From positions 1 through 46,911 of the forward strand of contig CAZGYE010000007.1 of the NCBI GenBank assembly GCA_964530165.1: 46,911 bases of DNA, read 5' to 3'. This stretch comes from CAZGYE01 sp964530165. Its GTDB lineage: Bacteria; Planctomycetota; Planctomycetia; Planctomycetales; Planctomycetaceae. The position numbers were made by a program, and so were the translations under genes. Shown here piece by piece: positions 25,730 through 34,423 of the stretch (the stretch's first letter is position 1; each line of letters starts with the position of its first letter). The notes under the pieces were generated by a model that was not told where the DNA came from, made no database searches, and was given only the letters and a program-made list of their open reading frames with translations.

Positions 25730-27481
25730 ATGGTTCAATCACCAATTCTGAAACCGATGAGACCCTTTGTGCTCTGGCTGCTCGCTGCTGCGGCGGCGGC
25801 CGTGAATCCAGCTCGGAGTGCGAGCGCCGCCGATGCGGCTGAGACCGTGCTCCTGGGCGGGAAGATTCTGACCGTCGATGCCCGCAACAGCGTCCGCGAA
25901 GCATTGGCCGTCGGCAACGGGCGGATTGTGGCCGTCGGCAGCGATCGCGAGATCAAGAAGCACATCGGCGCGGGGACGAAAGTGATTCGGCTGGACGGCA
26001 AGATGGTCATCCCCGGCGTCATCGAGACGCATTGTCACGCAATCGGGGTCGCCCGGGGAACTCTTGACCAGCCGTTTGTGGAGCTGCATTCGATTCCGGA
26101 AATTCAAGCTTGGATTCGCCGGCGCGCCACGGAGGTTCCCCCTGGCCAGTGGCTGCGGGTGCCGCGGACCGACATCACCCGGCTGAAGGAGCGCCGGCAT
26201 CCCACGCCGGCCGAATTGGATGCCGCGTGCACTACGCACCCGGTCATTCTGAACGCGGCCCGCAAAAACGTGTTGAACACGCTCGGCTTCAAGATGGCCG
26301 GAGTCACGAAGGAAACCGAGTCGGTGCCCGGCGGCCGCATCATTCGCGACGCCGCCGGCAACCCGCGCATGATTGCCGGGGGCGACTCCTACCTGCGCAA
26401 GCTCCGGCCGCAGCGGCAGTACACCGACGAAGAGACAAAAGCCGCGCTCGTCAGAGTGCTGCGCCGCTACAACGAGGTGGGCATTACCAGCATCTTCGAG
26501 CGGGCGACCAATCTCGGCGGATACCGTACTTTCAATGCATTGAAGGACCACGGCCGCTTGACAGTCCGCGCGACGTTGACCTTCCGCCAGCAGTTTCGTG
26601 CCGGCAGCCAAGTGGAGCCGTTCACGAAAGACCTCGGCCTCAAGACGGGTGACGGCGACGACTGGGTGCGGGTTGGTCCGCTGAAGATTACCGTCGACGG
26701 CGGCATTCATTGGGGCAGCACGCGGCTGCGAGAACCGTACGGCGAGAAACGCATCCGGTTCTACGTTCTTGAGGACCCCGAGTACCGCGGCGACTTGCGG
26801 TATCCGGTCGAGTTGATGCGGGACATCTTCAGCGAAGGTCATCGGCTGGGCTGGCAGATGAGCTGTCACGTAACCGGTGACGGCGGCGTCGATCGCGTGC
26901 TCGACGCCTGGGAAGCCGTCAGTCGCAAGACCCCGGTGCGCGATGCTCGGTTCACGCTGATTCATGCGTATTTTCCGGTTGCCGACGCCGTCGAGCGGGC
27001 CAAACGGCTCGGCGTGTGCGTCGACACGCAGCCGTACCTGTATTACCGCGATTCGGACGCGATTGCCGAAGTCTACGGGCCGAGCTGGGCGGAGCGGCTG
27101 ATTGGCGTCGGCGATTGGGTCCGCGGCGGTGTTCCGGTCGCCATCAACAGCGACCACATGAGCGGTCTCGACCCCGATCACGCGCTCAATTCGTTCAACC
27201 CGTTTCTGATGCTCTACATCGCCGTCAGTCGCAAGAACGAAAACGGACGGGTTTACGGCTCCAGACAGAAGCTGTCCCGTGAAGTCGCGCTGCGGTGCGT
27301 CACACAAACAGCCGCGCACCTCAGCTTCGACGAAAACAAGAAAGGCTCGCTGGAGACCGGCAAATTCGCCGACCTGGCGGTGCTCGACCGTGACTATCTC
27401 ACCTGCCCCGAAGAGGAAATCCGCCGGATCAAAGTGCAGATGACCATGGTCGACGGTAGGATCGTTTACAAACGGAAGTGA
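25730..27481 (+). CDS. Secreted YtcJ-like amidohydrolase
   Basis: 583 residues. A hydrophobic leader, RPFVLWLLAAAAAAVNPARSASA, indicates export; the ATG at 25757 gives a cleaner signal peptide than the one at 25730. The metal-dependent hydrolase fold is supported by ETHCHAIG (HxH), a central DGGIHWGS, the histidines in SCHVTGDGGVD and TLIHAYF, and the aspartate in INSDHMSG. The C-terminal strand returns to the N-terminal beta sandwich (KFADLAVLDRDYL). YtcJ-type enzymes hydrolyse amides such as formamides; the substrate here is unknown. Confidence 0.92.
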   Translation: MVQSPILKPMRPFVLWLLAAAAAAVNPARSASAADAAETVLLGGKILTVDARNSVREALAVGNGRIVAVGSDREIKKHIGAGTKVIRLDGKMVIPGVIETHCHAIGVARGTLDQPFVELHSIPEIQAWIRRRATEVPPGQWLRVPRTDITRLKERRHPTPAELDAACTTHPVILNAARKNVLNTLGFKMAGVTKETESVPGGRIIRDAAGNPRMIAGGDSYLRKLRPQRQYTDEETKAALVRVLRRYNEVGITSIFERATNLGGYRTFNALKDHGRLTVRATLTFRQQFRAGSQVEPFTKDLGLKTGDGDDWVRVGPLKITVDGGIHWGSTRLREPYGEKRIRFYVLEDPEYRGDLRYPVELMRDIFSEGHRLGWQMSCHVTGDGGVDRVLDAWEAVSRKTPVRDARFTLIHAYFPVADAVERAKRLGVCVDTQPYLYYRDSDAIAEVYGPSWAERLIGVGDWVRGGVPVAINSDHMSGLDPDHALNSFNPFLMLYIAVSRKNENGRVYGSRQKLSREVALRCVTQTAAHLSFDENKKGSLETGKFADLAVLDRDYLTCPEEEIRRIKVQMTMVDGRIVYKRK

Positions 27482-27509
27482 CAATGAAACGGCTTGTGGG
27501 AGGAACACT

Positions 27510-27884
27510 GTGGGAAAACAACACTCCACTCGATTCCTGAAGGTTGTCGATGAGGCCCGCGCTCGCATTCGCGAGTGCACCGTCCACGACGTGAAACGCG
27601 CACAGGACCGGGGAGAGACCTTCTGTCTGGTCGACGTGCGCGAAGAGAGCGAATGGGCGGCCGGCCGAATCTCCGGGGCCATGCATCTGAGCAAGGGAAT
27701 CATCGAGCGCGACATCGAGAGCGCAATCCCCGACCCAACCGCCCGGATCATTCTGTATTGCGGCGGCGGCTATCGCTCGGCGCTAGCGGCCGAGAACCTG
27801 CAGCGCATGGGCTATCAAAACGTGGTCTCAATGGACGGAGGAGTCCGCGGCTGGAGGGAGGCCGGTTTTCCCATCGCGCAGTAG
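27510..27884 (+). CDS. Rhodanese-like single-domain protein
   Basis: 124 residues. The GTG start has GGGAGG six bases upstream. A single rhodanese fold: LVDVREESEWAAGRISGA, then the active loop YCGGGYRSALAA with the catalytic cysteine, and the closing motif MDGGVRGWREAG. Such proteins carry a persulfide sulfur or transfer it to cyanide or thiols. It begins 28 bp after the amidohydrolase, so co-transcription is likely. Confidence 0.93.
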   Translation: MGKQHSTRFLKVVDEARARIRECTVHDVKRAQDRGETFCLVDVREESEWAAGRISGAMHLSKGIIERDIESAIPDPTARIILYCGGGYRSALAAENLQRMGYQNVVSMDGGVRGWREAGFPIAQ

Positions 27885-28021
27885 GATCACCGACATGGCA
27901 TTCAGTCGCACTCTCTCACTCAGCCGGGCAACCGGGTCTGGACAGCTTCGTTGCCAATCGCTACGATCCCGGCGCGTTTGCGGTCCCGGAACCAGAAGAA
28001 TCGCGTCGGGCGCGATCCAGA

Positions 28022-28699
28022 ATGGAAACCACCCTGCACCGTCAGTTGAAGGCCCTGTACGCGACCCGCGCGTCGCAGCAGGAGGTCAGCGTTGACGGAT
28101 ACCGCATCGATGCCGTCGTCGACGGCCGCCTGGTTGAAATCCAATACGGCTCGCTCGGCGCAATACGCGATAAGGTGCGGGCGCTGTTGGTCAACCACAC
28201 GGTCTTGGTGGTGAAGCCGTTGGCCGCCCGCAAGTTTCTCGTCAAGCGCAAACGGCGGGGAGGACGCGTCCAATCGTCCCGTTACAGCCCCTCGCGAAAA
28301 ACCCACTTCGATTTGTTCGACGACTTGGTGCATTTCGTCGATGTGTTTCCGCATCCGCGACTGACGCTGGAAGTTGTACTCACCGAGCAGGAGGAGCATC
28401 GCCTCCCGTCTCGCAAACGACGGCGGTTCAGCAAGGACTACCGCGTGGAAGACCGTCGGCTGCGCTCGATCGACGGCCGGTTCGAACTCCGCACGGCCGA
28501 GGACTTGGCCGCCATGCTGCCGGCCGGCCTTGCCGAACCGTTTTCGACCGAAGACATCGCCCGCTTGGCGGAGATTCCCCGCTGGCTCGCGCAGAAAATG
28601 GCCTACTGCCTGCGAGAGACCAGCGCCGTCCAAGTCATCGGAAAACGAGGCAACACACTGCTGTATCGCCTGAGCCGCGCGATTCCAGCGGCGGCATGA
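28022..28699 (+). CDS. PD-(D/E)XK nuclease-like protein with C-terminal helical domain
   Basis: About 225 residues from the ATG at 28022; the reading frame is open further upstream with no better start. The N-terminal helix METTLHRQLKALYA carries an acidic residue. It is followed by VDGYRIDAVVDGRLVEIQYG, a D-x(n)-E-x-Q pattern like the PD-(D/E)XK nuclease core (a glutamine in place of the lysine is known in some families). The middle is very basic (KRKRRGGR, RKRRRF). The last ~80 residues look like a winged helix. The role is unknown; a DNA- or RNA-processing enzyme is inferred. It converges on an ExeA-like ATPase gene. Confidence 0.68.
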   Translation: METTLHRQLKALYATRASQQEVSVDGYRIDAVVDGRLVEIQYGSLGAIRDKVRALLVNHTVLVVKPLAARKFLVKRKRRGGRVQSSRYSPSRKTHFDLFDDLVHFVDVFPHPRLTLEVVLTEQEEHRLPSRKRRRFSKDYRVEDRRLRSIDGRFELRTAEDLAAMLPAGLAEPFSTEDIARLAEIPRWLAQKMAYCLRETSAVQVIGKRGNTLLYRLSRAIPAAA

Positions 28700-28700
28700 C

Positions 28701-28768
28701 AAGGAAAAAGTAAAAAGGCAAAAGGAAAAAGTGAAAGAGGAAATCCGTTTCCGCTTTTGCCTTTTTCC
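28701..28768. terminator. Bidirectional A/T-rich hairpin between converging genes (repeat family copy 1)
   Basis: The arms AAAAAGGCAAAAG (28712-28724) and CTTTTGCCTTTTT (28754-28766) are perfect inverse complements and sit between the two stop codons. The T- or A-rich arms could end transcription on both strands. Related elements occur at 30825, 31045 and 38483. Confidence 0.65.
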
Positions 28769-28769
28769 A

Positions 28770-29597
28770 TCAGTCGGGGACGACGCAGAGCAGCTCTTCG
28801 CCGACGGCTTGGACCTCGGCGGCAGTGAGCGGTTTGATGTTGTCGGCATAGCCGACCAGAAGCGCCAGGTCGCACAGGCGGTTGATCTTCCGCGGAACGC
28901 CGCCGGATAGCTCGAACAGCGTTTGCAGCGCCTGCTCGTCGAAAACCGGCTCTTTGGTCCCGGCCACCTCGAGTCGCCTCTTGATGTAACGGGTCGTTTC
29001 TTCCTGCGAGAGCGGACTCAACAGTGCTTTCACCGCAATCCGCTCGTCCAGCGGCGCCATGCGGCTGACCTGACAGAGCAGCTCGCGCTCGCCGACCAGG
29101 ATCAGCGAGAAGTCGATGCGCGGGGGCTCTCGGAAGTTCAACAACAACCCGAGTGCCTGGAAGACGCGATGATCTTCGATCAGGTGGGCTTCGTCGATGA
29201 CGAGGATCGGATGCCGGCCTTGTTTGGTGTGAGAGGTCAACTGCTGCTCGATCTGCTGAACGCTCCGATTCAGCCCGATCCGCCCACCGCCGGCGGTCGT
29301 CTCATTGGCCCCCAGTTTGACCGCCAGATAGGCCAACAACTCCGGCGTCGACATCTGCGGAAAAACGACGTGAGCGATCACCGTGGGTTCCTCAGACAGT
29401 GCCTGGCCAAGTTGGTGGATCAGATACGTCTTTCCGTACCCGATGCCGCCGGAGAGCAAACCCGCACCGAGGCGGTTTTCCACCACGTACCGCATCTTCA
29501 GGAGAGCTGCCTGATGGGTGTCACTGTGATAAAAAAAATCCGGATCGGCATTATTCTCGAACGGCTTCCGATCCAGACTCCAGAATTGCTGGTACAT
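28770..29597 (-). CDS. ExeA-like AAA+ ATPase
   Basis: 275 residues from the ATG at 29597 (MYQQFWSLDRKPFENNADPDFFY), the typical start of the ExeA/GspA family. Walker A is SGGIGYGKT, Walker B is ILVIDEAH, and sensor 2 is GGVPRKINRLCD. ExeA proteins help assemble secretion pores across peptidoglycan; this one has only the ATPase part, without the membrane and peptidoglycan-binding domains. The small membrane protein encoded just upstream, overlapping by 47 bases, may supply the anchor. No secretion genes lie nearby. Confidence 0.9.
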   Translation of the reverse strand: MYQQFWSLDRKPFENNADPDFFYHSDTHQAALLKMRYVVENRLGAGLLSGGIGYGKTYLIHQLGQALSEEPTVIAHVVFPQMSTPELLAYLAVKLGANETTAGGGRIGLNRSVQQIEQQLTSHTKQGRHPILVIDEAHLIEDHRVFQALGLLLNFREPPRIDFSLILVGERELLCQVSRMAPLDERIAVKALLSPLSQEETTRYIKRRLEVAGTKEPVFDEQALQTLFELSGGVPRKINRLCDLALLVGYADNIKPLTAAEVQAVGEELLCVVPD

Positions 29598-29865
29598 ATT
29601 CAATCGTCCCGGTCAACCACACAGCGGGCTTGTCCACTGACCCAGCCGAACCCACTGTGAGAGGCAGAACGCCCTGATCTGGTTGAGGTTCGGCGAAATC
29701 AACTTCCTCGACGGCAAAACCGTCATCATCTGCGGGCTGAAAGAGAACGATGAGTCCCAGAATCAGCACGCACATAGCGCTCGCCGTGGCCAGCCAACGT
29801 CGTGAACGAATGAGCGATGCAAGCTGCGCGGCCGAAAGACGGCCGGCGAGTTGTTTCAGCTGCAT
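29551..29865 (-). CDS. Small single-pass membrane protein coupled to ExeA-like ATPase
   Basis: 104 residues with one transmembrane helix, WLATASAMCVLILGLIVLF, at about 24-42, a basic N-terminal side and an acidic C-terminal tail. GGGA precedes the ATG at 29865. Its 3' end overlaps the ATPase start by 47 bases, so the two are probably translationally coupled and may interact at the membrane. Nothing in sequence databases is recalled that would name it. Confidence 0.65.
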   Translation of the reverse strand: MQLKQLAGRLSAAQLASLIRSRRWLATASAMCVLILGLIVLFQPADDDGFAVEEVDFAEPQPDQGVLPLTVGSAGSVDKPAVWLTGTIEYVPAILESGSEAVRE

Positions 29866-30007
29866 AGCCGGTTCCCTTGGAATTCGAGGTGCGACGATCT
29901 TCGACCGGGGGTCTCTCCGCGGACGGATCCCTGCCTATCGATCACTTTATCGGTGTCCGGATAAAGCGATCATGAGTCAATTATCGAATTCTCCGGCTGG
30001 GCAGAGT

Positions 30008-30808
30008 TCACAGCCCGAGCACGTCGTCCATGGTGTAGATGCCGGGTTTCTTGGCCACGAGGAACTTGGCGGCCGCCAGGGCGCCGTAGGCGTAGCTGTC
30101 GCGTGTGTGTCCGCGGACAAGGATGTCGATCGTCTCGCCCATCATGCCGAACACGATGGTGTGTTCCCCAACATTGTCGCCGGTTCGCAGCGCGTGGTAT
30201 CCGATTTCGTTGGGGGGCCGCTTGCCGGGACGCCCGTGCCGACCGTGTACATGCTCGCTCTGGCCCATTTCCTCGGCCACAATCTCGCCGAACCGAAGTG
30301 CGGTGCCGCTCGGTGCATCTTCCTTGAAGCGGTGGTGCCGCTCGATAATCTCCACGTCGACACTCCCCGGCACCGACCGCAAGACGCGGGCGGCTTCCCG
30401 CACGAGTTTCATCGTCAGGTTGACGGCGAGGCTCATGTTCGGCGCGATGAGAAACGGCGTGGTTTGAGCGGCCGTCAGCAACGCTTGCCGCTGCGATTTG
30501 CTCAGACCGGTCGTCGCCACAACCAGCGGGATTTGTCTCTCACCGCAAACCTTGGCGATGGCGGTCGCTCCTTCGGGAGTCGAGAAGTCGATGACCACGT
30601 CGACCCGCTCGCCCAACTCGGCCGCGAGCGGAACGCCGATCTTGCCCAGGCCAGAGAGTTCCCCCACGTCTGTTCCCAGCAGCGGACAACCATCTTGTTC
30701 CAGGGCGGCGGCGACCCCGAGATCGGCATCCTGATGTACCAAAGCGACAATCCGCTGCCCCATCCGACCCGCCGCCCCGTTCACCCCAACACGAATTGTT
30801 TCGCTCAT
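30008..30808 (-). CDS. dapB: 4-hydroxy-tetrahydrodipicolinate reductase
   Basis: 266 residues, full length. It reduces hydroxy-tetrahydrodipicolinate with NAD(P)H in lysine and diaminopimelate synthesis. The dinucleotide loop is VNGAAGRMGQ, the substrate region is IERHHRFKEDAPSGTA with the catalytic histidine and lysine, and VIDFSTPEG and VVATTG are conserved. The start is ATG at 30808 with GGAGGAATC upstream. It stands alone, with no other lysine genes in the window. Confidence 0.97.
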   Translation of the reverse strand: MSETIRVGVNGAAGRMGQRIVALVHQDADLGVAAALEQDGCPLLGTDVGELSGLGKIGVPLAAELGERVDVVIDFSTPEGATAIAKVCGERQIPLVVATTGLSKSQRQALLTAAQTTPFLIAPNMSLAVNLTMKLVREAARVLRSVPGSVDVEIIERHHRFKEDAPSGTALRFGEIVAEEMGQSEHVHGRHGRPGKRPPNEIGYHALRTGDNVGEHTIVFGMMGETIDILVRGHTRDSYAYGALAAAKFLVAKKPGIYTMDDVLGL

Positions 30809-30824
30809 GATGATTCCTCCATTT

Positions 30825-30978
30825 CAAGGAAAAAGTGAAAAGGAAAAAGGAGTGAAGAGGGGCAAAGGGGCAAAGGGACAAAGGGGCAAAGCCAAAGCGT
30901 CGAATGTTCGCCCGACCTTGTGCCTTTGCGCCTCTGTGCCTCTGTGCCTTCTTTTGCCTTTTTCCTTTTGCCTTGACT
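30825..30978. repeat. A/T-rich inverted repeat element, copy 2
   Basis: The A-rich half (AAGGAAAAAGTGAAAAGGAA, then GGGGCAAAGG-type words) and the T-rich half (CTTTTGCCTTTTTCCTTTTG) are roughly complementary. It lies just upstream of dapB, in a 504-base intergenic region that otherwise holds only copy 3 and 66 unremarkable bases between them. Confidence 0.75.
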
Positions 30979-31025
30979 GCGTCATGCTACCCTGCGGTAA
31001 CCTCGCCGTAAACTTTGCGCTGCTT

Positions 31026-31155
31026 GACCGACCCGCAGCATCTTCAAGGAAAAAGTGAAAAGGAAAAAGGAAAAAGTGCTTGCCCGTCTCTTCATCCCTC
31101 CTTTTGCCTTTTTCCTTTTGCCTTTTGCCTTTTGCCTTGACTGACCCGCAGCATC
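31026..31155. repeat. A/T-rich inverted repeat element, copy 3, flanked by 17-bp direct repeats
   Basis: The element at 31045-31141 contains an A-rich arm, a centre GCTTGCCCGTCTCTTCATCC and T-rich TTTTGCC words. It is bracketed by GACCGACCCGCAGCATC (31026-31042) and GACTGACCCGCAGCATC (31139-31155), which differ at one base. The core is nearly identical to copy 4 at 38483. Confidence 0.8.
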
Positions 31156-31312
31156 AGAACAGCCGGAATTCCGCCGCCTGAAACTCGGGTGGCATCGACT
31201 TCAAGGCGTCGTTTTGCTGATGTGGCAACGCCGGTCATTCCGATCAGAAGACGCGTAACAACTTCGTTCGACCCTGTTGAGCGTCAGACCTTCTGCTTCG
31301 GAGCGTCGAATT

Positions 31313-34300
31313 GTGCCCTGGCAACTCGATCGCAAACATCTGTGTCTCGCCTCCGGATGGTTGGTGGCGGGGTTGTTGCTGACATTGGGTTGTACTCGCG
31401 ACCCAGCCGTCACGAGTCTTGCCGAAGTCTGTCCCTGTGCTGCTGACGGAATGATCGTGGTACCCGGCAATCAGGGCTGGGTCGACACCGGCGTCAACGT
31501 GCAGCCCGGTGAAGCGGTGACCGTGCTGGCCCACGGTACGATCGGCATCGGAAAGCCGCGTCGAAACTCCCTCGATCAGCCGTCCGAGGTGGGACCGGCC
31601 GGCACATTCTTCTTCCGCGACGACGTGGCCGACGAGCAGTTTCCACTTCCCAGCGCCGCCCAGGGGCCCGCTCCTTGCTACTGTTTAATGGGTCGTATCG
31701 GCGGGGGTCCGCCGTTTTTCGTCGGATCGCGGAAGAGTTGGATCGCCCAGGAGGCGGGCACGTTGATGCTGGCCGTCAATGACTACGAGCCGGCCGACAA
31801 CACCGGACAGTTCACCGTGGAAGTGACCAAGCCGGGCGCCATTCAACCGATCGGGTTCGAGAAGACCATTCCAAGACACATGAGGCCGGGTCGGCCGGAA
31901 CCGGGTTGTTCGGTCGTGGTGATGTACCTGGACGGTTTACGGCCGGACGTCGTTCGGGAAATGGCAGCAATGGGGCACCTGCCGAACATCCAGAAGCACT
32001 TTCTCGACCGGGGTGTGTGGCTCAGCCACGCTTTCACGGCCTTTCCGTCCGACACGAGCACCTCCAACGCGACCATGTGGACCGGTTGCTTCTCCGACCG
32101 TCACGGACTGAAAGGACAGGTTCGCTTCAGTCGCCGCAGTCTGCATTCGGAATCGTATCTCGAACCACTGGGACCGAATCGCAGCGCGCGCTTGCTGGCG
32201 CCGCAAGGAATCGACGCACTGGTTCAGAACGCCCACGTGGCTTCGGTGAAACTTGTTCGGGGTGCAGACGCCGCCAACCGCTGGCGGCAGGCAAACACGA
32301 CCAACGTCGCCCCCATTTATGAACGCCTCCGTGCTCACGGAGACGATTGGGCCACCAGCACTCTGCCGCTGATGACCGAGGTCCCCCCTCTGTTGTGGAC
32401 GCGGAGCCTGGTTCACCGTCTGCCCTACCTGCAGGCACAAAACGCTTGGGAATACCTCGACGACGCCAACACGCATTACGCCATCCGGCACTTGCTTTCG
32501 CGCAGAAGCCCGGTGACGATCATCTGGCTGCCGGAAACCGATTCGGTTAGCCACAAGCGGGGACGGGGCCAGTTCGGAATGGCACGGCGCACCATTGCCG
32601 AGGCTGACCTAAAGATCGGACAAGTCGTTCGGGAGTTGGAAAGTCAAGGCCGCTTGCAGCAAACCTACCTGATGCTGGTGAGCGATCACGGTCATCACGG
32701 CGGTAGAAAGACGTACCTGTCGCATTTTGACCTTGCCAACGGGTTTCTGTACAAACCGCGCGAACTGTCTAGGCAGGGTGAATGGGTCGGTGGCGGGCTG
32801 GGGCTGTCGGTTCGGCAGCACCGCTTCTGGAATCGGCACCGCGGCGACTCGTCACGTGAGTTCGTGTTCGTCGACGGCGACTCCGACGGGGCGGCCCGTA
32901 TCTTCCTGCCCCGCGGTCATTACCGATCCAACCGCTGGTTTGGTCCGTCCAGGCCGGCCGACCTGCTGGCGTATCGGATTGCCGAAAAACTGCCGCCGCT
33001 GAATCTGGTCCGGGCGCTCACGGCCGCCACAGCCCTCGACGCCGACGGGAACGTACAGCATCCGATCGATTTCGTCCTGATGAAACTCACCGACGATTCC
33101 ATTCTCATTTCCACACTCGATCGGGGACAGGCCGTCATCCACCGCAAACAGGACGCCCGCGGCCGCTGGGTTTACAAGTACACGCCGGTCGAAAACGTCG
33201 CACCGGCGCCCTCGGGCAACGTGACATTCCGCGAGGCTCTTGCTGCTGAGAACGATCCGCTCGACCTGCTGCATCATCTGCCGCGGCGAATGCTCGCGTA
33301 CTATCACGACGAGCGGAAATGGCTGCGAATCACCGACGGAACACGCTATCCCGACAGCGTCGTCACATTGACCCGGCACATGCTGTGGCAAGAGGGCTTG
33401 CAGTATCGCGAAGCGGAATATGCTCCCGATTTGGTCGTGACGGCCCGGCCGAGTTGGTATTTCGGCCACCGCAGCTCACCAGGCACGGCGCACGGATACC
33501 TGCTGAGAGATTGCATGCGGGCCTCGTGGTTCATCTCTGGGCCGAACATTCGCCGCGGCGCGCGCATCGACGACCCGTGCCGGCTGGTCGACCTCACGCC
33601 CACAATTCTGGAAATGGTCGGAATCTCCGTCGAAGCGAAAGAGATTGACGGAACACCGCTGCGAACCATTTACGAGCCTATCCAGACAGCTCACGACGTG
33701 GTGGCTCATCCCGTGTACTTCAGCGGCGTGGACCTCGACGCGTGGCAGCCGCTCGATTACACGCCGCTGCCGCCCTATGAGCACCTGCCGCTGTCGATCA
33801 ATCGGCCTTCGAGCGCCTTCGACCTGAACAACATTGCTTACAACATTCTGTCCGTCAGCGAGTGGAGTCCTTTGCGGATCTTCGACGACGTTTTGTTTCC
33901 GTTATCGCGGCGTCAAGGCCCGGTGACACAGTTTGTAGAGCATGTCGACGAGCGCGTTCGGCACAGCGGCGCCGATTGGGCTGCCGAGGGCGCCCAGGCG
34001 TTGGACATCCCGGACGTTGCACTGGGCGATTACAGTCTCACATCGCTCGGCAACCTGAAACGGGTCGACGGCGCCGTCGATTGGGTTCAGCAGCGAAGCC
34101 TCAATCTCGACCGGAGAGTGGCCCGCCGCGTCGACCGAAAGTACCTGCCAGGCACGAGGTTGGTGCACTCATCGGTCGATCATGTGCAGCGCGGCTTTTG
34201 GGAACTGTACCGCTTCGCGCAGCGAGTGATTGTCCAGGTGCTTGACGAGACAATTCTCAACGGCATCGAAGATGCGACCGATCGAGCGATCAACGCGGGC

Positions 34301-34423
34301 CGCTCGCTGCCCTCGGAAATCATTGTCGAGGATCAGGAAACATCCGCCGGCAGAAACCGCGCATCTGCCAGCCTGACCACAGCGGTGCAACACGAATTGT
34401 CGTCGAGCGTGAACACACGGTAA
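31313..34423 (+). CDS. Lipoprotein-like NPP/alkaline phosphatase superfamily phosphodiesterase with LecA-like domain
   Basis: 1036 residues from a GTG at 31313 with GGAG nine bases upstream; an in-frame TTG at 31277 is less likely. The N-terminal helix ends LLLTLGC, a lipobox-like site at C27, so the protein is probably membrane-tethered. Residues ~45-175 resemble a LecA (PA-IL) domain: GNQGWVDTGVNVQPGEAVTV and YCLMGRIGGGPPFFVG, then LMLAVNDYEPADNTG. Residues ~200-770 are an NPP-type domain: metal aspartate in VVMYLDGLRPDVV, nucleophile threonine in FPSDTSTSNATMWTG, then PETDSVSHKRG, LVSDHGHHGG and GTAHGYLL. The last ~260 residues are unassigned. It likely cleaves a phosphodiester or phosphate ester at the cell envelope. 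Confidence 0.87.
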   Translation: MPWQLDRKHLCLASGWLVAGLLLTLGCTRDPAVTSLAEVCPCAADGMIVVPGNQGWVDTGVNVQPGEAVTVLAHGTIGIGKPRRNSLDQPSEVGPAGTFFFRDDVADEQFPLPSAAQGPAPCYCLMGRIGGGPPFFVGSRKSWIAQEAGTLMLAVNDYEPADNTGQFTVEVTKPGAIQPIGFEKTIPRHMRPGRPEPGCSVVVMYLDGLRPDVVREMAAMGHLPNIQKHFLDRGVWLSHAFTAFPSDTSTSNATMWTGCFSDRHGLKGQVRFSRRSLHSESYLEPLGPNRSARLLAPQGIDALVQNAHVASVKLVRGADAANRWRQANTTNVAPIYERLRAHGDDWATSTLPLMTEVPPLLWTRSLVHRLPYLQAQNAWEYLDDANTHYAIRHLLSRRSPVTIIWLPETDSVSHKRGRGQFGMARRTIAEADLKIGQVVRELESQGRLQQTYLMLVSDHGHHGGRKTYLSHFDLANGFLYKPRELSRQGEWVGGGLGLSVRQHRFWNRHRGDSSREFVFVDGDSDGAARIFLPRGHYRSNRWFGPSRPADLLAYRIAEKLPPLNLVRALTAATALDADGNVQHPIDFVLMKLTDDSILISTLDRGQAVIHRKQDARGRWVYKYTPVENVAPAPSGNVTFREALAAENDPLDLLHHLPRRMLAYYHDERKWLRITDGTRYPDSVVTLTRHMLWQEGLQYREAEYAPDLVVTARPSWYFGHRSSPGTAHGYLLRDCMRASWFISGPNIRRGARIDDPCRLVDLTPTILEMVGISVEAKEIDGTPLRTIYEPIQTAHDVVAHPVYFSGVDLDAWQPLDYTPLPPYEHLPLSINRPSSAFDLNNIAYNILSVSEWSPLRIFDDVLFPLSRRQGPVTQFVEHVDERVRHSGADWAAEGAQALDIPDVALGDYSLTSLGNLKRVDGAVDWVQQRSLNLDRRVARRVDRKYLPGTRLVHSSVDHVQRGFWELYRFAQRVIVQVLDETILNGIEDATDRAINAGRSLPSEIIVEDQETSAGRNRASASLTTAVQHELSSSVNTR

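Noticed and set aside
25739..27751. Minus-strand open frame of 670 codons
   Set aside because: It lies opposite the amidohydrolase and part of the rhodanese gene, and has no recognisable motif; high GC gives long antisense frames.
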